Shown: in pieces, positions 32,926-44,921 of the stretch
How positions within the stretch are numbered: the stretch's first letter is position 1
How the letters are laid out: each line of letters begins with the position of its first letter
From: Sphaeroforma sirkka
Lineage: Eukaryota; Opisthokonta; Ichthyosporea; Ichthyophonida
Length of the DNA stretch: 64,000 nucleotides
Direction of reading: 5' to 3'
Assembly (NCBI GenBank): GCA_001586965.3
Contig: LUCW03001526.1
Location: forward strand, 1 to 64,000
The notes under the pieces: model-generated
What the model was told of the DNA's origin: nothing
Databases searched by the model: none
What the model saw: only the letters and a program-made list of their open reading frames with translations
Position numbers and translations under genes: made by a program

Positions 32926-34063
32926 ATAGTAATGATACTTAACTTACGGATAAATTTAACTTGTGTGGTATTAGGACTTAGATATGAGGCGCTAATACAC
33001 TACACATAAAGATAGAATAGTCGCTGATAAAGGACAAGCATATACGACTCGGTTATCGCTAGTAAATGTTCAATTGACTACTATAACACATTAATATATA
33101 ATTACATCGTATAGGAGTCTAAATTTAAATCGTTTATGGTATAATAGGTACGATATTAACGAACTATAGCGATGTACAATATAATGGACAAAAATTATAC
33201 CATGAATACCAATTTCAAGATATAGCAAACTTATACTTAGGATAAGACGTCATAGAATCATACAAATTTCTTATACTTAGGATAAGACGTCATAGAATAC
33301 AAATTGAGGACTTTTCAATCACTACAACACTATATGACATACACATTTCACACTATATGGATAATCTTAATACAAGAATGGGTGTAGAGACGTACACGTA
33401 CAGGCATTAAAGAAAATACATATACATCTGTAGTACTACACCATGCAGACGTTAAATTGATTTAAAAAATATCACACTTATACAGACACTCCCAAGTATG
33501 TATACACGCTTGATACATCTTTGGAACGGTATACATTGGTGAATCGAGAGAGATTTCATTTCATTCACAACATACGAGCGTAATCGATCAAAATAAAAGA
33601 TATACACATTTAACAACATTACACACACACTGATGTAAACAGATATGTACCTTGGTTGTAATATAGCGGCTGTACACGACAGGTTATCCACTTCACGAAA
33701 TTGCAAACCACAGTATCGGGCATAAGGCCACATATACTCTTGATTATGTAGGAATTAATGAACCATACACATACACACGACGAGAACATATAGGTGGTTT
33801 TCATAATTTGCTTCACAACATTGGTCTGATACCACGTAGACAATAGATCACAAAAGGCAACCACGGTTGACATAACGTTTACAAACGGTTAAACGTACTA
33901 CATATGTACACATGGTTTGAATACGGCATATTATGACGTATTGTTTAAACACTTTAACGGATGCGACAACAGGTCCATCATAGTCAGACGTGAGACACGT
34001 GCCAAATTAGGATATACATATAGTACAAGACAATACTTTGTGCGAGACACATAGGCTGTTATT
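32926..34063. other. AT-rich interval without a recognised gene
   Basis: Only short ORFs. Includes a 29-bp direct duplication CTTATACTTAGGATAAGACG... at about 33230 and 33270. Nothing else supported. Confidence 0.5.
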
Positions 34064-34651
34064 TTATTTCAAAAGAGATAAGCTACAAGTGGAGTTGGCA
34101 AGGAGGTTCAGTAGAGCATCCATACTGCGGGCAAGAACTTTTGGCGCTCGTTCATGTGTACAGCGAGCCTCCCGCTTGGTACGAAGATAGTGGATTAAAG
34201 CTGCTTTCGTAGAGTTGGGATAATGTTTGGAACGTGGGTTAATAGTTTCATCAAACTGCCATTTCCACGTAAGTGTTGCATGTCGTTTCACCTGGGCAAC
34301 AGCGTCACTAGGAACACAAAGGCGGACGAAACTGGTGGAACTCCCATGGCGATTTAGTTGAGAAATCGGGTTGGACGGGAGGTACCAAAGGAACTGATGG
34401 CGATTGAGGAGCGGTTGGGCGTGCCAGTAATTTTCAAATTCTGATTGGGATGGAGGCTTGCCGATAGGAAAAATTGCCCGAAAGACGAGCCATACCGGAG
34501 TTACGTCTTTTATTTTGTCGAGAGGGGTTTTCGGCATCGGGCGGCCCATCACTTTCGTCAAAAGGTGTTTATATACTGGCGACTGCAGTAGGGGATGAGA
34601 ATCTGGTGTGGTGAGACGTTTTTTGGGGCTCGGTTTTGCGGGTTTGTTCAC
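34064..34651 (-). CDS. Unrecognised protein, 195 codons
   Basis: I do not recognise this ORF. It is basic overall, with a Lys/Pro-rich start (KPAKPSPKKRLTTPDSH), a Trp-containing middle (WLVFRAIFPIGKPP; HQFLWYLPSNPIS; LTWKWQFDETINPRS) and a helical, basic C-terminal third (ALIHYLRTKREAR). A TTTGAAATAAA polyadenylation-like site lies at the stop on the minus strand. The ORF at 34683-35021 lies just upstream on the same strand and has a coiled coil. The pair could be a host gene with an intron or the first ORF of an unrecognised element. Surroundings are transposon-rich, which favours the latter only weakly. Confidence 0.4.
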   Translation of the reverse strand: MNKPAKPSPKKRLTTPDSHPLLQSPVYKHLLTKVMGRPMPKTPLDKIKDVTPVWLVFRAIFPIGKPPSQSEFENYWHAQPLLNRHQFLWYLPSNPISQLNRHGSSTSFVRLCVPSDAVAQVKRHATLTWKWQFDETINPRSKHYPNSTKAALIHYLRTKREARCTHERAPKVLARSMDALLNLLANSTCSLSLLK

Positions 34652-34682
34652 TTTTGAGCAGTAGCTGCGAGGCTCACTGTTG

Positions 34683-35021
34683 CTATTGGGTGCCTGCGGC
34701 CGCGGTCTTTTTGCTGGCGGGGACAGGCGGGCTTGTGGAGCCGATTCGGATGGTGTGGGATGGGCCTTCGTTTAGAGGTGCACAGGTTTGGGATTTTAGG
34801 TCCCGGAGTTCGGATTCGAGGTTGTTCACCTTGACAAATAGTTTAGTGAGCATTTGATGCATGGTTGATTTCCGTTGGTCGTCAACTAGAGGCTTCCTGG
34901 AAATGGGCCCATCATTGTTCGGGTTTGGTAGAGCCGGTCCTGATATTTGGTTAAGATTGGCCTGTAGAGTATTGACCTGGGTAGAGAGGTCTGTGATAGA
35001 TTTTGTAAGTCCAATTTCCAT
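34683..35021 (-). CDS. Unrecognised coiled-coil ORF, 112 codons
   Basis: Two heptad-rich segments are visible: residues about 3-27 (LTKSITDLSTQVNTLQANLN) and about 58-80 (LTKLFVKVNNLESELRDLKS), separated by a Pro/Asn/Asp linker, and followed by a Ser/Thr/Pro/Lys-rich end. Such a short coiled-coil ORF upstream of a basic ORF is a layout seen in LINE ORF1 proteins and also in host proteins. No RNA-binding motif was found, so no function is assigned. Confidence 0.4.
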   Translation of the reverse strand: MEIGLTKSITDLSTQVNTLQANLNQISGPALPNPNNDGPISRKPLVDDQRKSTMHQMLTKLFVKVNNLESELRDLKSQTCAPLNEGPSHTIRIGSTSPPVPASKKTAAAGTQ

Positions 35022-35751
35022 TGGTCATTGGGGGGGGGGGGAGGTTAGCGACTTAGTTGGGGGTTTGGCCTGGCCCAACATCTGTGGCTGTGGGTCCCAA
35101 CTGGATTTTATTATTAAAAAACAAAATAAAAGCTACAGTCCAGGTCTAGTATGTGACTTATTGGTGAGGTCTGTGGATTGTTGAAATTGGGTAGTCAGTT
35201 TTACACTGTTGACCTGTGGGTCACCGAGATTTACGTTTTGGAGACGGAAATGTGGGTCAAAGGTCCGTCGTGAAAAATAAATTTGGCGAAGTGAAAGATA
35301 AATAATTAGTGACAACTTAAAAAATTATCGACACCAGGTTGAGACATGGATCGTAATGTAAACTACACTGTTAACTAGGTACACTTACAAGATATATAAA
35401 ACGACAGAATGGATATTTACGACCATGGGTTTGATGTATATAAAAGTAAGTAAAAAATTGTGTATATACAATTTTATTTTTATTACATATGGTATATTTA
35501 TAACATGGAGTTTCTAATAATTTAATATAAAACAAGTACTTTAGTCTGTTTACAATTCAATGAGTGATATTTTAGTCGCAACTATTTACGACATATGTAA
35601 TAATTGATAAATAATAATTATAACGATGCAATAGCCCACGGTCCGTGTAGGATATTATCTTAATATTTTTATTCATAAATTATCATAGAATTATGGCTTA
35701 AATAATCATTGGAAAAATACCAACAATCAACTTGGCGGGGCTGTGGACTAT
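35022..35751. other. AT-rich interval with poly-G run
   Basis: A 12-base G run at about 35030-35041, then AT-rich sequence with no supported gene. Confidence 0.5.
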
Positions 35752-36225
35752 TGATCACAGTAAACCAAGATTGTTTACCAAGCATAAGACTACGGTCAAA
35801 CACCGGAGGCTCAACAAGGTTTATCCCAGCATCAACCAAGGAGATAATCTAAACTCAAAGAAGGACACAGAAATATTACAGATGGAAATTAATCTCGGAG
35901 CCGAAGTATACACCGGGAGTACGGAAACACGATTATAGAAAATATCTGATGGTCATGAGGGCATCCCTAAATATCGGAGGAATACAATCTAAACGAATAA
36001 GACCAAAGATTACAATGGAAGCCACGATCAGTTGAAGACGTGGCGACACTGCCTTTGGATTGGATCATAAATTAAGTGAGAACCCTTTTCACCTTAAGAG
36101 GTGTTTTTTAATGGCTCAAGGATTACGAGTCCAATGCATATAAAAGCAGGGACTCTGAATTAAATAAATCACAACTATTCACTCAAAACTCAAAACACTT
36201 TAAGATACTTTAATATCTGAGAACA
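35752..36225 (+). repeat. Solo LTR of copia F family, full length
   Basis: TGATCACAGTAAACC ... TCTGAGAACA, 474 bp, reverse complement of the copia F LTRs. No matching target duplication seen in its flanks. An 80-bp spacer with repeated TTTAGGACCGGAC separates it from copia E2. Confidence 0.88.
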
Positions 36226-36305
36226 ATATGGACAAAGTACCGTAGACTAGAGATTTAGGACCGGACAGGAGGACCGGATTGACAAGAGGAATTTAGGACC
36301 GGACC

Positions 36306-36791
36306 TGTTAGAGTACAATGTAGTAGACTTTAAATAAAGTGCAAATGCATGTATTTATTTCTGACCTCACCTTTGGTTTTATACCTAAGGTGTTTGTGCT
36401 AGTGTTCAGCCGCTTTGGCTGGCCAGGGTAAAAACTCATATGGTCAGTATGAGAAACCTTATGCGGAACACTTTAACACTTCGATGCTTTTCTATTTCAA
36501 CTTCTCTGCAACTAAATCTCACGCTGATCACATGATACCTTTCCGCATAGGTTGCGACTCACATAGAACCGCAGCCATTATTAGAATGTTGCGGTTGACA
36601 GGCTTAATCCGCTCTCGGGAATCGGTTGAGAAACTTAATCTGCTGTCGGAAGTCGGGTAAGTGATAACTCAACTCTTGAGAGTAATTTGAGTAATTGGAT
36701 TAGCTCTCGGGAGTGAGCTGACTCTGATGACTTCCATAAATCAAAGACGGTTTCTTGCTGTAAAATCTGGCCTGAGACCTGTAGTCTCACA
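36306..36791 (-). repeat. 3' LTR of copia E2
   Basis: Plus-strand reading TGTTAGAGTACAATG ... CCTGTAGTCTCACA. Confidence 0.9.
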
Positions 36792-37222
36792 CCCCTCCCT
36801 CAATTTTACAATCAACAAGGGCTGAAGTCTGAAGGCTGAAAATTGGAAACTGAAGACTAATGAAGGTTGAAGACTTAAGTCCTGGATTGTGAAATTGTTG
36901 ACTCTGTAGATGGATCGGACGATAAGCGTTGAACCAATGTATATTTGTCGAAGACGTTTACGAATTGGTGCTGTTGAGTATTGTCTCCTGAAAATTGTTG
37001 AAAACGTTGACTCTTCTGAAGTGTAGACGATCTCCTGTACTGTGACAGGTTTCACGACTGGCGTGGTTAATCTTCTGTACGGGGACAGGCATCACAATTT
37101 CGCAGGTAAAAATACTCGAGACTTTCTTGAAAAATACATTTTGCTTACTGAATCAGTGTGGACTGTGGCGTGGATGCTGGGGGACAGCTCCCTTCTGCGT
37201 TGTGGCATATTGGTTTGACTTT

Positions 37223-38571
37223 GCGAAATTCACGAGAGGCTGAGACTCGGAGACTGTGAGGCTAAGATTTTCTCTTGGGTCTTGGAATGTGCGGCTTTAT
37301 GCTGCGGTCTGGCTACTATTCTTAGTATGGTTGCTTTTAGAAAAAAGCTAAATTTTTAATTCAATTGACCAACGAAGTTCGCGTAGTGATAAATCTACCC
37401 ATTGAGGACAAAAATTCAGGCTCCACTGGTAAAAAAAATAATAATAAAAATTTTGTTTTTGTGTTAGTGCTCACAATACATAGAGGGGGCGCCCGGGGGG
37501 GGGGGGGGGGGGGGGAGACAGTGTGATGTTGTGATCCCTGTAGGGCCTGTGGGCTGCGAAATTCACGAGAGGCTGAGACTCGGAGACTGTGAGGCTAAGA
37601 TTTTCTCTTGGGTCTTGGAATGTGCGGCTTTTATGCTGCGGTCTGGCTACTATTCTTAGTATGGTTGCTTTTAGAAAAAAGCTAAATTTTTAATTCAATT
37701 GACCAACGAAGTTCGCGTAGTGATAAATCTACCCATTGAGGACAAAAAAATTCAGGCTCCACTGGTAAAAAAAAATAATAAAAAATTTTGTTTTGTGTTA
37801 GTGCTCACAATACATAGAGGGGCGCCCGGGGGGGGGGGGGGGGGGAGAGACAGTGTGATGTTGTGATCCCTGTAGGGCCTGTGGGCTGCGAAATTCACGA
37901 GAGGCTGAGACTCGGAGACTGTGAGGCTAAGATTTTCTCTTGGGTCTTGGAATGTGCGGCTTTTATGCTGCGGTCTGGCTACTATTCTTAGTATGGTTGC
38001 TTTTAGAAAAAAAAGCTAAATTTTTAATTCAATTGACCAACGAAGTTCGCGTAGTGATAAATCTACCCATTGAGGACAAAAATTCAGGCTCCACTGGTAA
38101 AAAAAAATAATAATAAAAAAAATTTTGTTTTGTGTTAGTGCTCACAATACATAGAGAGGGGGGCCCGGGGGGGGGGGGGGGGGGAGACAGTGTGATGTTG
38201 TGATCCCTGTAGGGCCTGTGGGCTGCGAAATTCACGAGAGGCTGAGACTCGGAGACTGTGAGGCTAAGATTTTCTCTTGGGTCTTGGAATGTGCGGCTTT
38301 TATGCTGCGGTCTGGCTACTATTCTTAGTATGGTTGCTTTTAGAAAAAAAGCTAAATTTTTAATTCAATTGACCAACGAAGTTCGCGTAGTGATAAATCT
38401 ACCCATTGAGGACAAAAATTCAGGCTCCACTGGTAAAAAAATAATAATAATAAAAAATTTTGTTTTTTGTGTTAGTGCTCACAATACATAGAGGGGGCGT
38501 CCGGGGGGGGGGCGGGGGGGGAGACAGTGTGATGTTGTGATCCCTGTAGGGCCTGTGGGCTGCGAAATTCA
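37223..38571. repeat. Satellite: four units of 332-338 bp with poly-G tracts
   Basis: Units start at GCGAAATTCACGAGAGGC at 37223, 37556, 37888 and 38224, with a partial fifth start at 38562. Sequence is nearly identical between units; lengths differ only in A runs, AATA runs and a long G tract that follows GGGCGCCCGG or its variants. Each unit contains a TTTAGAAAAAAGCTAAA near palindrome. Very recent amplification or collapsed array. Confidence 0.95.
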
Positions 38572-38982
38572 CAATTTTGTTTGTATCCTGCGAGTGAATT
38601 TGTATACAAATTGTCACAGGTATGCAACTTTTACGATATCACGCATAAAAATTTAAAAGAACTAGTAAGTTACTAATATGATGTGTATAGATGAATACAA
38701 ATTGTCTGCGGGATCCAACTTAACTTCAGACTATTTTATGTCAAGACAGTCGCACAAGTAAATACTTGGGTGTCTATCGATAGGAACAATTATATGAACA
38801 ACTATATAGTTATATATTGCGTGTACATTATTTGTAATTTCATTTTTACATAAAATATAAACAGTTTGTACACATTCTTTTTACAAGGTACGATATATCT
38901 GTGTATTTTGCAGTCAGAGATAGAAGCACAAAGCATTTGACACCTGCTTACCTTAAAATACTTACCTTTATTATAAATTGAA

Positions 38983-40060
38983 CTATGTTAATACTGGCAT
39001 CCGAGTCATTAGTCTGTCGCGTATGTCGGTAAACATCTGTCGGCTGAGTGTCTTCGTGAAGAAATTACTGAGTAGCTGGTCTGATGATATGTATTTTAGC
39101 TTGATAGTGTTGTTCGATGTGGGTTCCCTGATATGATGATATCGTAGATCGACATGTTTTGTACGGCGGGATTTTGTGATACCATTTCCCATCAGTATTG
39201 CTGACTTGTTGTCGTGTTCTATGGTGGTGGCTTCTACGAGCGGAATGCCGAATTCTGTGAAAAGATTCCCAGCCTATACCGCGTCGTTAGATGTATCAGA
39301 TTGTGATACGTATTCTGCCTCTGCTGTAGACGTCGTTACTAGTCGTTGCAAGTTTGTTCCCCACATGAATGGTGCACCTGCTATAATGCCCACTCGCCCG
39401 GTGGTGTATCGACTTGTTGTGTCATCGCTAGCAAAGCTACTGTCTGCACTCAGATAGGAAATGCATGGTTCTTTGTTCGTGTATTCGAGTCCGAAGTCCT
39501 GAGTACCAGCGAGATACTTCAAACAGCGATTGGCACCTCTGAAGTGGTGGTACTGAGGTGCTATCAGATAGCGACTTAGAATCGAAACTGCAAATCATAT
39601 ATCCACTCGTGTTTGATCTACAAGGGTGCTGTATAGCAAATCGGTGTAAACCAGTAGTGTTCGCTAGGTGGTAGACCGTATGCGCAACGGTTAACTCGAC
39701 ATACAACCTTTGTGTCTCCTTTGTGCCTTTCGTATAGTTTTCTCTGAGACGGGTCCAATAGATGTTCGATGAGATCGCATCCTTGCGGCACTCGCATGTA
39801 GCTAGGGGTATCCAGTTCTTGAGTGAGGTAGGCCGAGGGTGTATCGTATTGTCGAATGTCCATGTCATAGTGTGCCATTAGAGCTAGACAGATTCTGAGT
39901 GTTTCCTTGGCTACTACTGGAGCATAGATTTCATCGTAATCAACTCCCTGTTTTGCATTGAATGCTGCTACGTTCAGACGTGCTTTGAGTCGTGTGACTT
40001 GTCCTGATTCATCCGTTTTTGCCTTGAAGACCCATCGAGGGGGTAATAATGATTTCTCTC
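38983..40060 (-). pseudogene. Copia E2 RT and RNase H remnants
   Basis: RT start-type stretch DMDIRQYDTPSAYLTQELDT and VNRCAYGLPPSEHYW; RNase H signatures YLSADSSFASDDTTSRYTTG and TTSTAEAEYVSQS; C-terminal VDLRYHHIREPT. All are copia wording, different in detail from copia F. Confidence 0.85.
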
Positions 40061-40103
40061 GCGGTTAGTTTATTGTCAACCAGAGTGAATGCCTTGCGCT
40101 ATA

Positions 40104-41159
40104 TCACCAAACTCTCCACCTCCGAACGTGCTGATTCCTCCCAATCGGCTGCGTTTGGCATCTCGTATATACCTTTGTATGTATTCGATTCCATTGCTGC
40201 AGTTGCTGAATTGACAGTGTGTGTATTGCTGGGAGGTCGTCTCTTACGACGGCTACCGTGATACCAGTCGACATTATTATCATATATCGTGAGGTCCCGC
40301 GAGTACGGTAGTCGCGATTCGAATCAGGTCGGCGATGCTTGTTATTGTTCTTGGACTTAAATCTGTAGTCTCTCATGTCATGACGAGGACCAGATTTGTC
40401 AATCCGTCGATCGTAACGTTTACGGCCGTCGTGGTCACGACCCTGATTATATGGGTTACCTGCAACGCATGATTTGATTAGCGCTTGTAGCTTACGGCAT
40501 TGCCCAATAGAATGCCCACGATTATTGCAGAATGCACAATTTTCTGTCGATATAGCTGCATGCGCACCGTGCACAATGGTTGATGGGTCACTTTCATCTG
40601 GGTCCAATACGATGAGATACTTGGTGAGCTCATCATACGACATGGCCATCATAGCGGGTGTCTTTAAGGTAATCTTAACAATATGATTCTCGTCGTTCAC
40701 AGCCTGCCGTAGAATAGCGCATAGGCTGTTGTTAGACTTCGTACCTCCAGCGTTTTTGAATTTCACATATGCCGTGTTGAGACGACTGATAAGATTGGCG
40801 TAAGATTCGTTCCGTTCTTGCGTGATGCGGTTCAGTTTTCCTTCTTATGTCTGGATATCATCTTCGGTCAGGGCTTTAAACTTGCGTTTCAGTGCGGCAA
40901 AAGCTTCCCACGGCTTATCAATGAATTGGCTGATCTCCGTTTGCAGCAGTGGAGATAAGGTGCGGTTGATAATCGAATATGTCTCAGTGATTTCCTTGGG
41001 TGTCCATCGGTTGCCTCTAGACGGGGTCTTATCGGTTAATATTGTTGGGATTCCTTCACAATTCACGGATATAATTGTCTGGGTTTTCCAAGGAAGCCAG
41101 TCGACCTTCGATTCGAGAATAGTGGTGGTCTTAATATCCTTCGAGTTCACAGTAGGCAT
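40104..41159 (-). pseudogene. Copia E2 gag
   Basis: Near-identical to the E1 gag, with the CAFCNNRGHSIGQC knuckle and the MAMSYDELTKYLIVLDPDES core. N-terminal PTVNSKDIKTTTILESKVD. Confidence 0.88.
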
Positions 41160-41193
41160 ATTGATAGCACGAGGTCAGAGTGACATGATAAGT

Positions 41194-41697
41194 TGTTAGA
41201 GCACAATGTAGTAGACTTCAAATAAAGTGCAAATGCATGTATTTATTTCTGACCTCACTTTTGGTTTTATACCTAAGGTGTTTGTGCTAGTGTTCAGCCG
41301 CTTGGGCTGGTCAGGGTAAAAACTCATATGGTCAGTATGAGAAACCTTATGCGGAACACTTTAACACTTCGATGCTTTTCTATTTCAACTTCTCTGCAAC
41401 TAAATCTCACGCTGATCACATGATGCCTTTCCGCACAGGTTTTGACTCACATAGAACCGCAGCCATTATTAGAATGTTGCGGTTGACAGGCTTAATCCAC
41501 TCTCGGGAATCGGTTGCGAAACTTAATCTACTCTCGGAAGTCGGGTAAGTGATAACTCAACTCTTGAGAGTAATTTGAGCAACTTGATTAGCTCTCGGGA
41601 GTGAGCTAACTCTGATGACTTAGCTCTCAGGAGTGAGCTGACTCTGATGACTTCCATAAATCGCAGTAAAATCTGACCTGAGATCTGTAGTCTCTCA
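41194..41697 (-). repeat. 5' LTR of copia E2
   Basis: Plus-strand reading TGTTAGAGCACAATG ... CTGTAGTCTCTCA, 504 bp. Includes a small duplication around TTAGCTCTC(G/A)GGAGTGAGCT near 41589-41640. Confidence 0.9.
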
Positions 41698-42328
41698 TTG
41701 TCAGGATCAATTTTTACCCCTGCTGCAGATACCTTGTAACCAAGTAAGTGTATAGTATCTTTAGCAAAAGAACACTTGTCCTCGTTAATATTAAGTTTGG
41801 CATGGTCTAGTCGCTTTAAGACTTCCTTAACGAGTTTAGCATGTTCATGTACTGTCTTTGTAAAGATAACTATATCATCTAAATATACTGATACGTTATC
41901 CGACAGGTCCGCAAATAGTTCCATCATAACTTGTTGGAAGAAAGAAGGCAACATGTGTAAGCCTCCAGGTGCACCTTTAAACTGGTATTTCTTACCTTGC
42001 CAAGTAAAGGAAAGTTTTTCCTATGCGGCTCATGTATTTGTAATTGATGGAATGCAGCTTTTAAGTCTACCTTGGAAAAGATAGTCGCACTTTTCATTTT
42101 GCGTAGTATCTCGCTTATCTTTGGTAAGGGAAAGCTATGTTGCGGAATTAGTTTGTTGATTGGCGACAGGTCTAGTACTACTGTTGTTTTACTAGACGTT
42201 CCATCAGATTTATATTGATCGACCGCCAAGAGAGCTAAGTTAACTAGGGTTGCATCATATATGATTTCAATTAGACCCCTTTTTAACCAATCTTCAATTT
42301 GGGTTTTGACAACGTCTTTGTGTCCCAA
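41698..42328 (-). pseudogene. C2 reverse transcriptase part
   Basis: Matches element C residue for residue across MMELFADLSDNVSVYLDDIV and KLNINEDKCSFAKDT; upstream VVLDLSPINKLIPQHSFPLP and TIFSKVDLKAAFHQLQ. Confidence 0.88.
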
Positions 42329-42750
42329 CTCACGTTGTTATGTGAAGAACACTTTAACTTAGAGAAGCCGACGTTTGTTAAGTCAAGCTTAACGTACTCG
42401 TTAGAGAACTTAAACATACACCAGTCAGTTATTGCAATCTTTCTGTTTTGTATAATTAAGTCCATAATTATATCGGTAAAGTGCGGAATCATGTCTTTTG
42501 CTTCACCTTCCGGAGGTTTAGGTATCTTTAACATGTCATCATCTGACTGATCTTTATTTGGGTCTAGCCTATTAGACAGACCAGTGAGAGTTATACCTAA
42601 ACTGAGAAGATCAGTCATAGCTATAATTAAATCGAATTTCTGAGACATGTCAGTAACGATTAGGTGAGTCTTTACTTCTCTTCTATCTGACAACATTATG
42701 TGTACATAGTCAATGGCTTCTTCGCAAGTGGTAACTTTGCCATTTCCCAA
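42283..42750 (-). pseudogene. C2 protease C-terminal part and linker
   Basis: THLIVTDMSQKFDLIIAMTD followed by LLSLGITL matches the C-terminal half of Ty3 retropepsins (the ...D.IIG.D.L... strand). Downstream acidic linker before RT. Confidence 0.6.
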
Positions 42751-43568
42751 AGATTAAATTAGTTGTTTCGTTATGGATAGCCATATCTGTAGCTTAGGCT
42801 ACTCGGCGTGAGATAGCAGAGACTTCAGCCCTTGGATCAAAAAGTGCTATAACTTTTTCTCCATTTACATAAACGGTTTGAAATATACGTTCATCTCCTT
42901 TGGTTTAGAATTTATTGAACTTTTTCTCATAATCTTGCTTTAGTGCACACATATATGTAGAAATACGGTCTTCGGTCGGTCTAAAATATCAAGATCAAAT
43001 GAGATAACATATTGGTTTTTAATTGTATTTGAAACAATTAAATACAAATTCTTTTTCCAATATTTCCAAAGTGTTCTAAATTCACTTTGATGGCTCCAAT
43101 AGCCTTGAGTATTTGGTATGACTCATTTACTTGAATCTATTTGAGACGATAGTAGATATGTAGGATATTATAAGCTAAATTTTATAATCTCTGAACTACT
43201 ACTTACAGATTTTGGTCCTCCCGCCAATCTCCAAAATTCAATAAGTCTTTTTCTTTTTTTAACTTTTCTTCAGATGGAACTTTATTTATATTAGCAAATG
43301 TATTAACTTGGCTTACGTTCTTATATCTATTTACAAATTAGACATGTGGTCATGAACACTTAGTACTTCTAGTGAAGATTATTTAATAAAGAACAGCTAG
43401 AGGTACGCCCTGTGTGATCGAGGATGTTAAGGCTCTTACCAAGAGGCAGTCCCGATCATTCTTACACAAGCTACCACTGCTAAATCCTAACTGACTTAAA
43501 TTGTATTTTAGTTTATATAACATAATTTAAAACATAGAAATATCCATCGAAGTTTACATATAGGACTG

Positions 43569-44042
43569 TCAGTGCTTAACTTGAACGTCCGGCATGTCCT
43601 TGTAGTCATCTTCGTGCCAACCGTTAGTACCCTTGCAAGTAGTACACTCCTTCATATAGTGCCCAAAGTTTGGCTTGCCTGATGCACACTTAACAGAGTC
43701 GTGTTTACCATTCCACTTGCCATCACGTTTAGTGAGGTTGTAACCACACTTCTTGCAAGGTGCTCTCTCCTTCCTTTCACCCATTGGCTCAGTAGAAGTA
43801 GAGCCTTTACCACCTCCAGCAGTAGTGCGAGGTCTCTTAGTATTACGCGCAGTGTTATTCTCTGTCGCGGTACGCTTAGCGGGCTGGGTAAAGCTCGAGG
43901 TACTAAGTACTCTAGTAGATGAGTTGGTATGCTTTTGAACTATCTTCTCACAGACAGACCAAGGCATAGATCGCAAATCACCATAGGCGATAATATCATC
44001 ATTGACCTTCTTAAAAAGGCTAGCCCCCAGAGTCTCCATCAT
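43569..44042 (-). pseudogene. Cys-rich ORF at gag position of C2
   Basis: 157 codons. Basic Ser/Thr/Arg-rich middle (KRTATENNTARNTKRPRTT) then CKKCGYNLTKRDGKWNG, KCASGKPNFGHY and CTTCKGTNGWHEDD, giving paired CxxC sites plus His. It may be a nucleocapsid-like zinc domain of C2 or a separate gene; identification rests on position. Confidence 0.4.
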
Positions 44043-44921
44043 CTGACAAATTAATAATCATTCGCCAGTATAGGTACGACCTCCCATCCGAGTGTTCATA
44101 TGTGTCATATGAGCTAGAGCACCTCGAATAGTAGTGTCGGTTGTTAATTTTTCAACTCTGTGAAAGTGCTCTTTATTTACTTTTGTACTCCGTATTTATA
44201 CTATTTTTCGTCAAAATTGAACGGCCCTTTCGGCTCGAAAATTTCCTTTGCCAAAGAAATTCCAACGGACGTGCGCGGTCTATTTTTAGATTCCATCTCT
44301 AAAAATACAAACACAATTTCTTCAGATACACTTAGACTTCTAAGACTCATAACTCAATGAATATTCAATCAAACAACTTGAATATGGTGTCATATGAAAG
44401 GGAAAAACATTTCCTATCAAATGATACCGGTAACAAAATTACACATATAATAGATCAAACACAATCGGCGTACGAAACACATTTGCAAACACAACATACA
44501 AAAACATACTTAGATAATTGGTTCCTCAATGGACTAGGTCTGAGTCCAACACTTAAACATCATTCACCTTTGACAATATGATTTTTCTACATCGTTTGCA
44601 AAGGTCTTGCGAGACTCTAGAGGCATGCAATGAAATTTCACGGAATGGAACGCCGCCATCTTTGTTGATAGGCGGATTGGGCTGACTTTCAGTAGTTATA
44701 AACCGTCGATCTCGAGACGATTTCTCCACTTGTTCAGGAGATATAGCCTTTCCAATATCTGACTTTTCGCGGTCAGATGGCGAGCTGATGCCCTGGGCTG
44801 CACTACTAGGAGACACATGGACGCTGGCAAGCCACTTCTATACTACCTCATAGGGATAATATTATTTATTTCAAAAATGACAAGTATGTATGTTACAATG
44901 TATGAACATATGGTATGGCTC

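Larger units (their letters stand above)
36306..41697 (-). mobile_element. Ty1/copia element E2 (broken)
   Basis: Minus-strand copia of the same family as E1. LTRs at 41194-41697 (5') and 36306-36791 (3'), gag at 40104-41159, and RT/RNase H remnants at 38983-40060. No integrase or protease found. Polypurine tract TTGAGGGAGGGG abuts the 3' LTR. A satellite array at 37223-38571 lies between RNase H and the 3' LTR. No target duplication recognised; the right flank is gypsy C-like pol (41698 onward). Broken, more than five breaks. Confidence 0.85.
41698..44060 (-). mobile_element. Gypsy C-like fragment (C2)
   Basis: Second copy of the C family on the minus strand: RT at 41698-42328 (VYLDDIVIFTKT; VDLKAAFHQLQI), protease end at 42283-42750, and a Cys-rich ORF at 43569-44042 placed where gag would be. 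Joined abruptly to copia E2 at its 3' side. Broken, several breaks. Confidence 0.75.

Noticed and set aside
33452-33873. Hydrophobic minus-strand ORFs
   Set aside because: Low-complexity translation of AT-rich DNA without conserved motifs.
36226-36305. 80-bp GGACCGGAC repeat spacer as an element of its own
   Set aside because: Too short and bounded by unrelated LTRs on both sides; only the direct repeat itself is supported.
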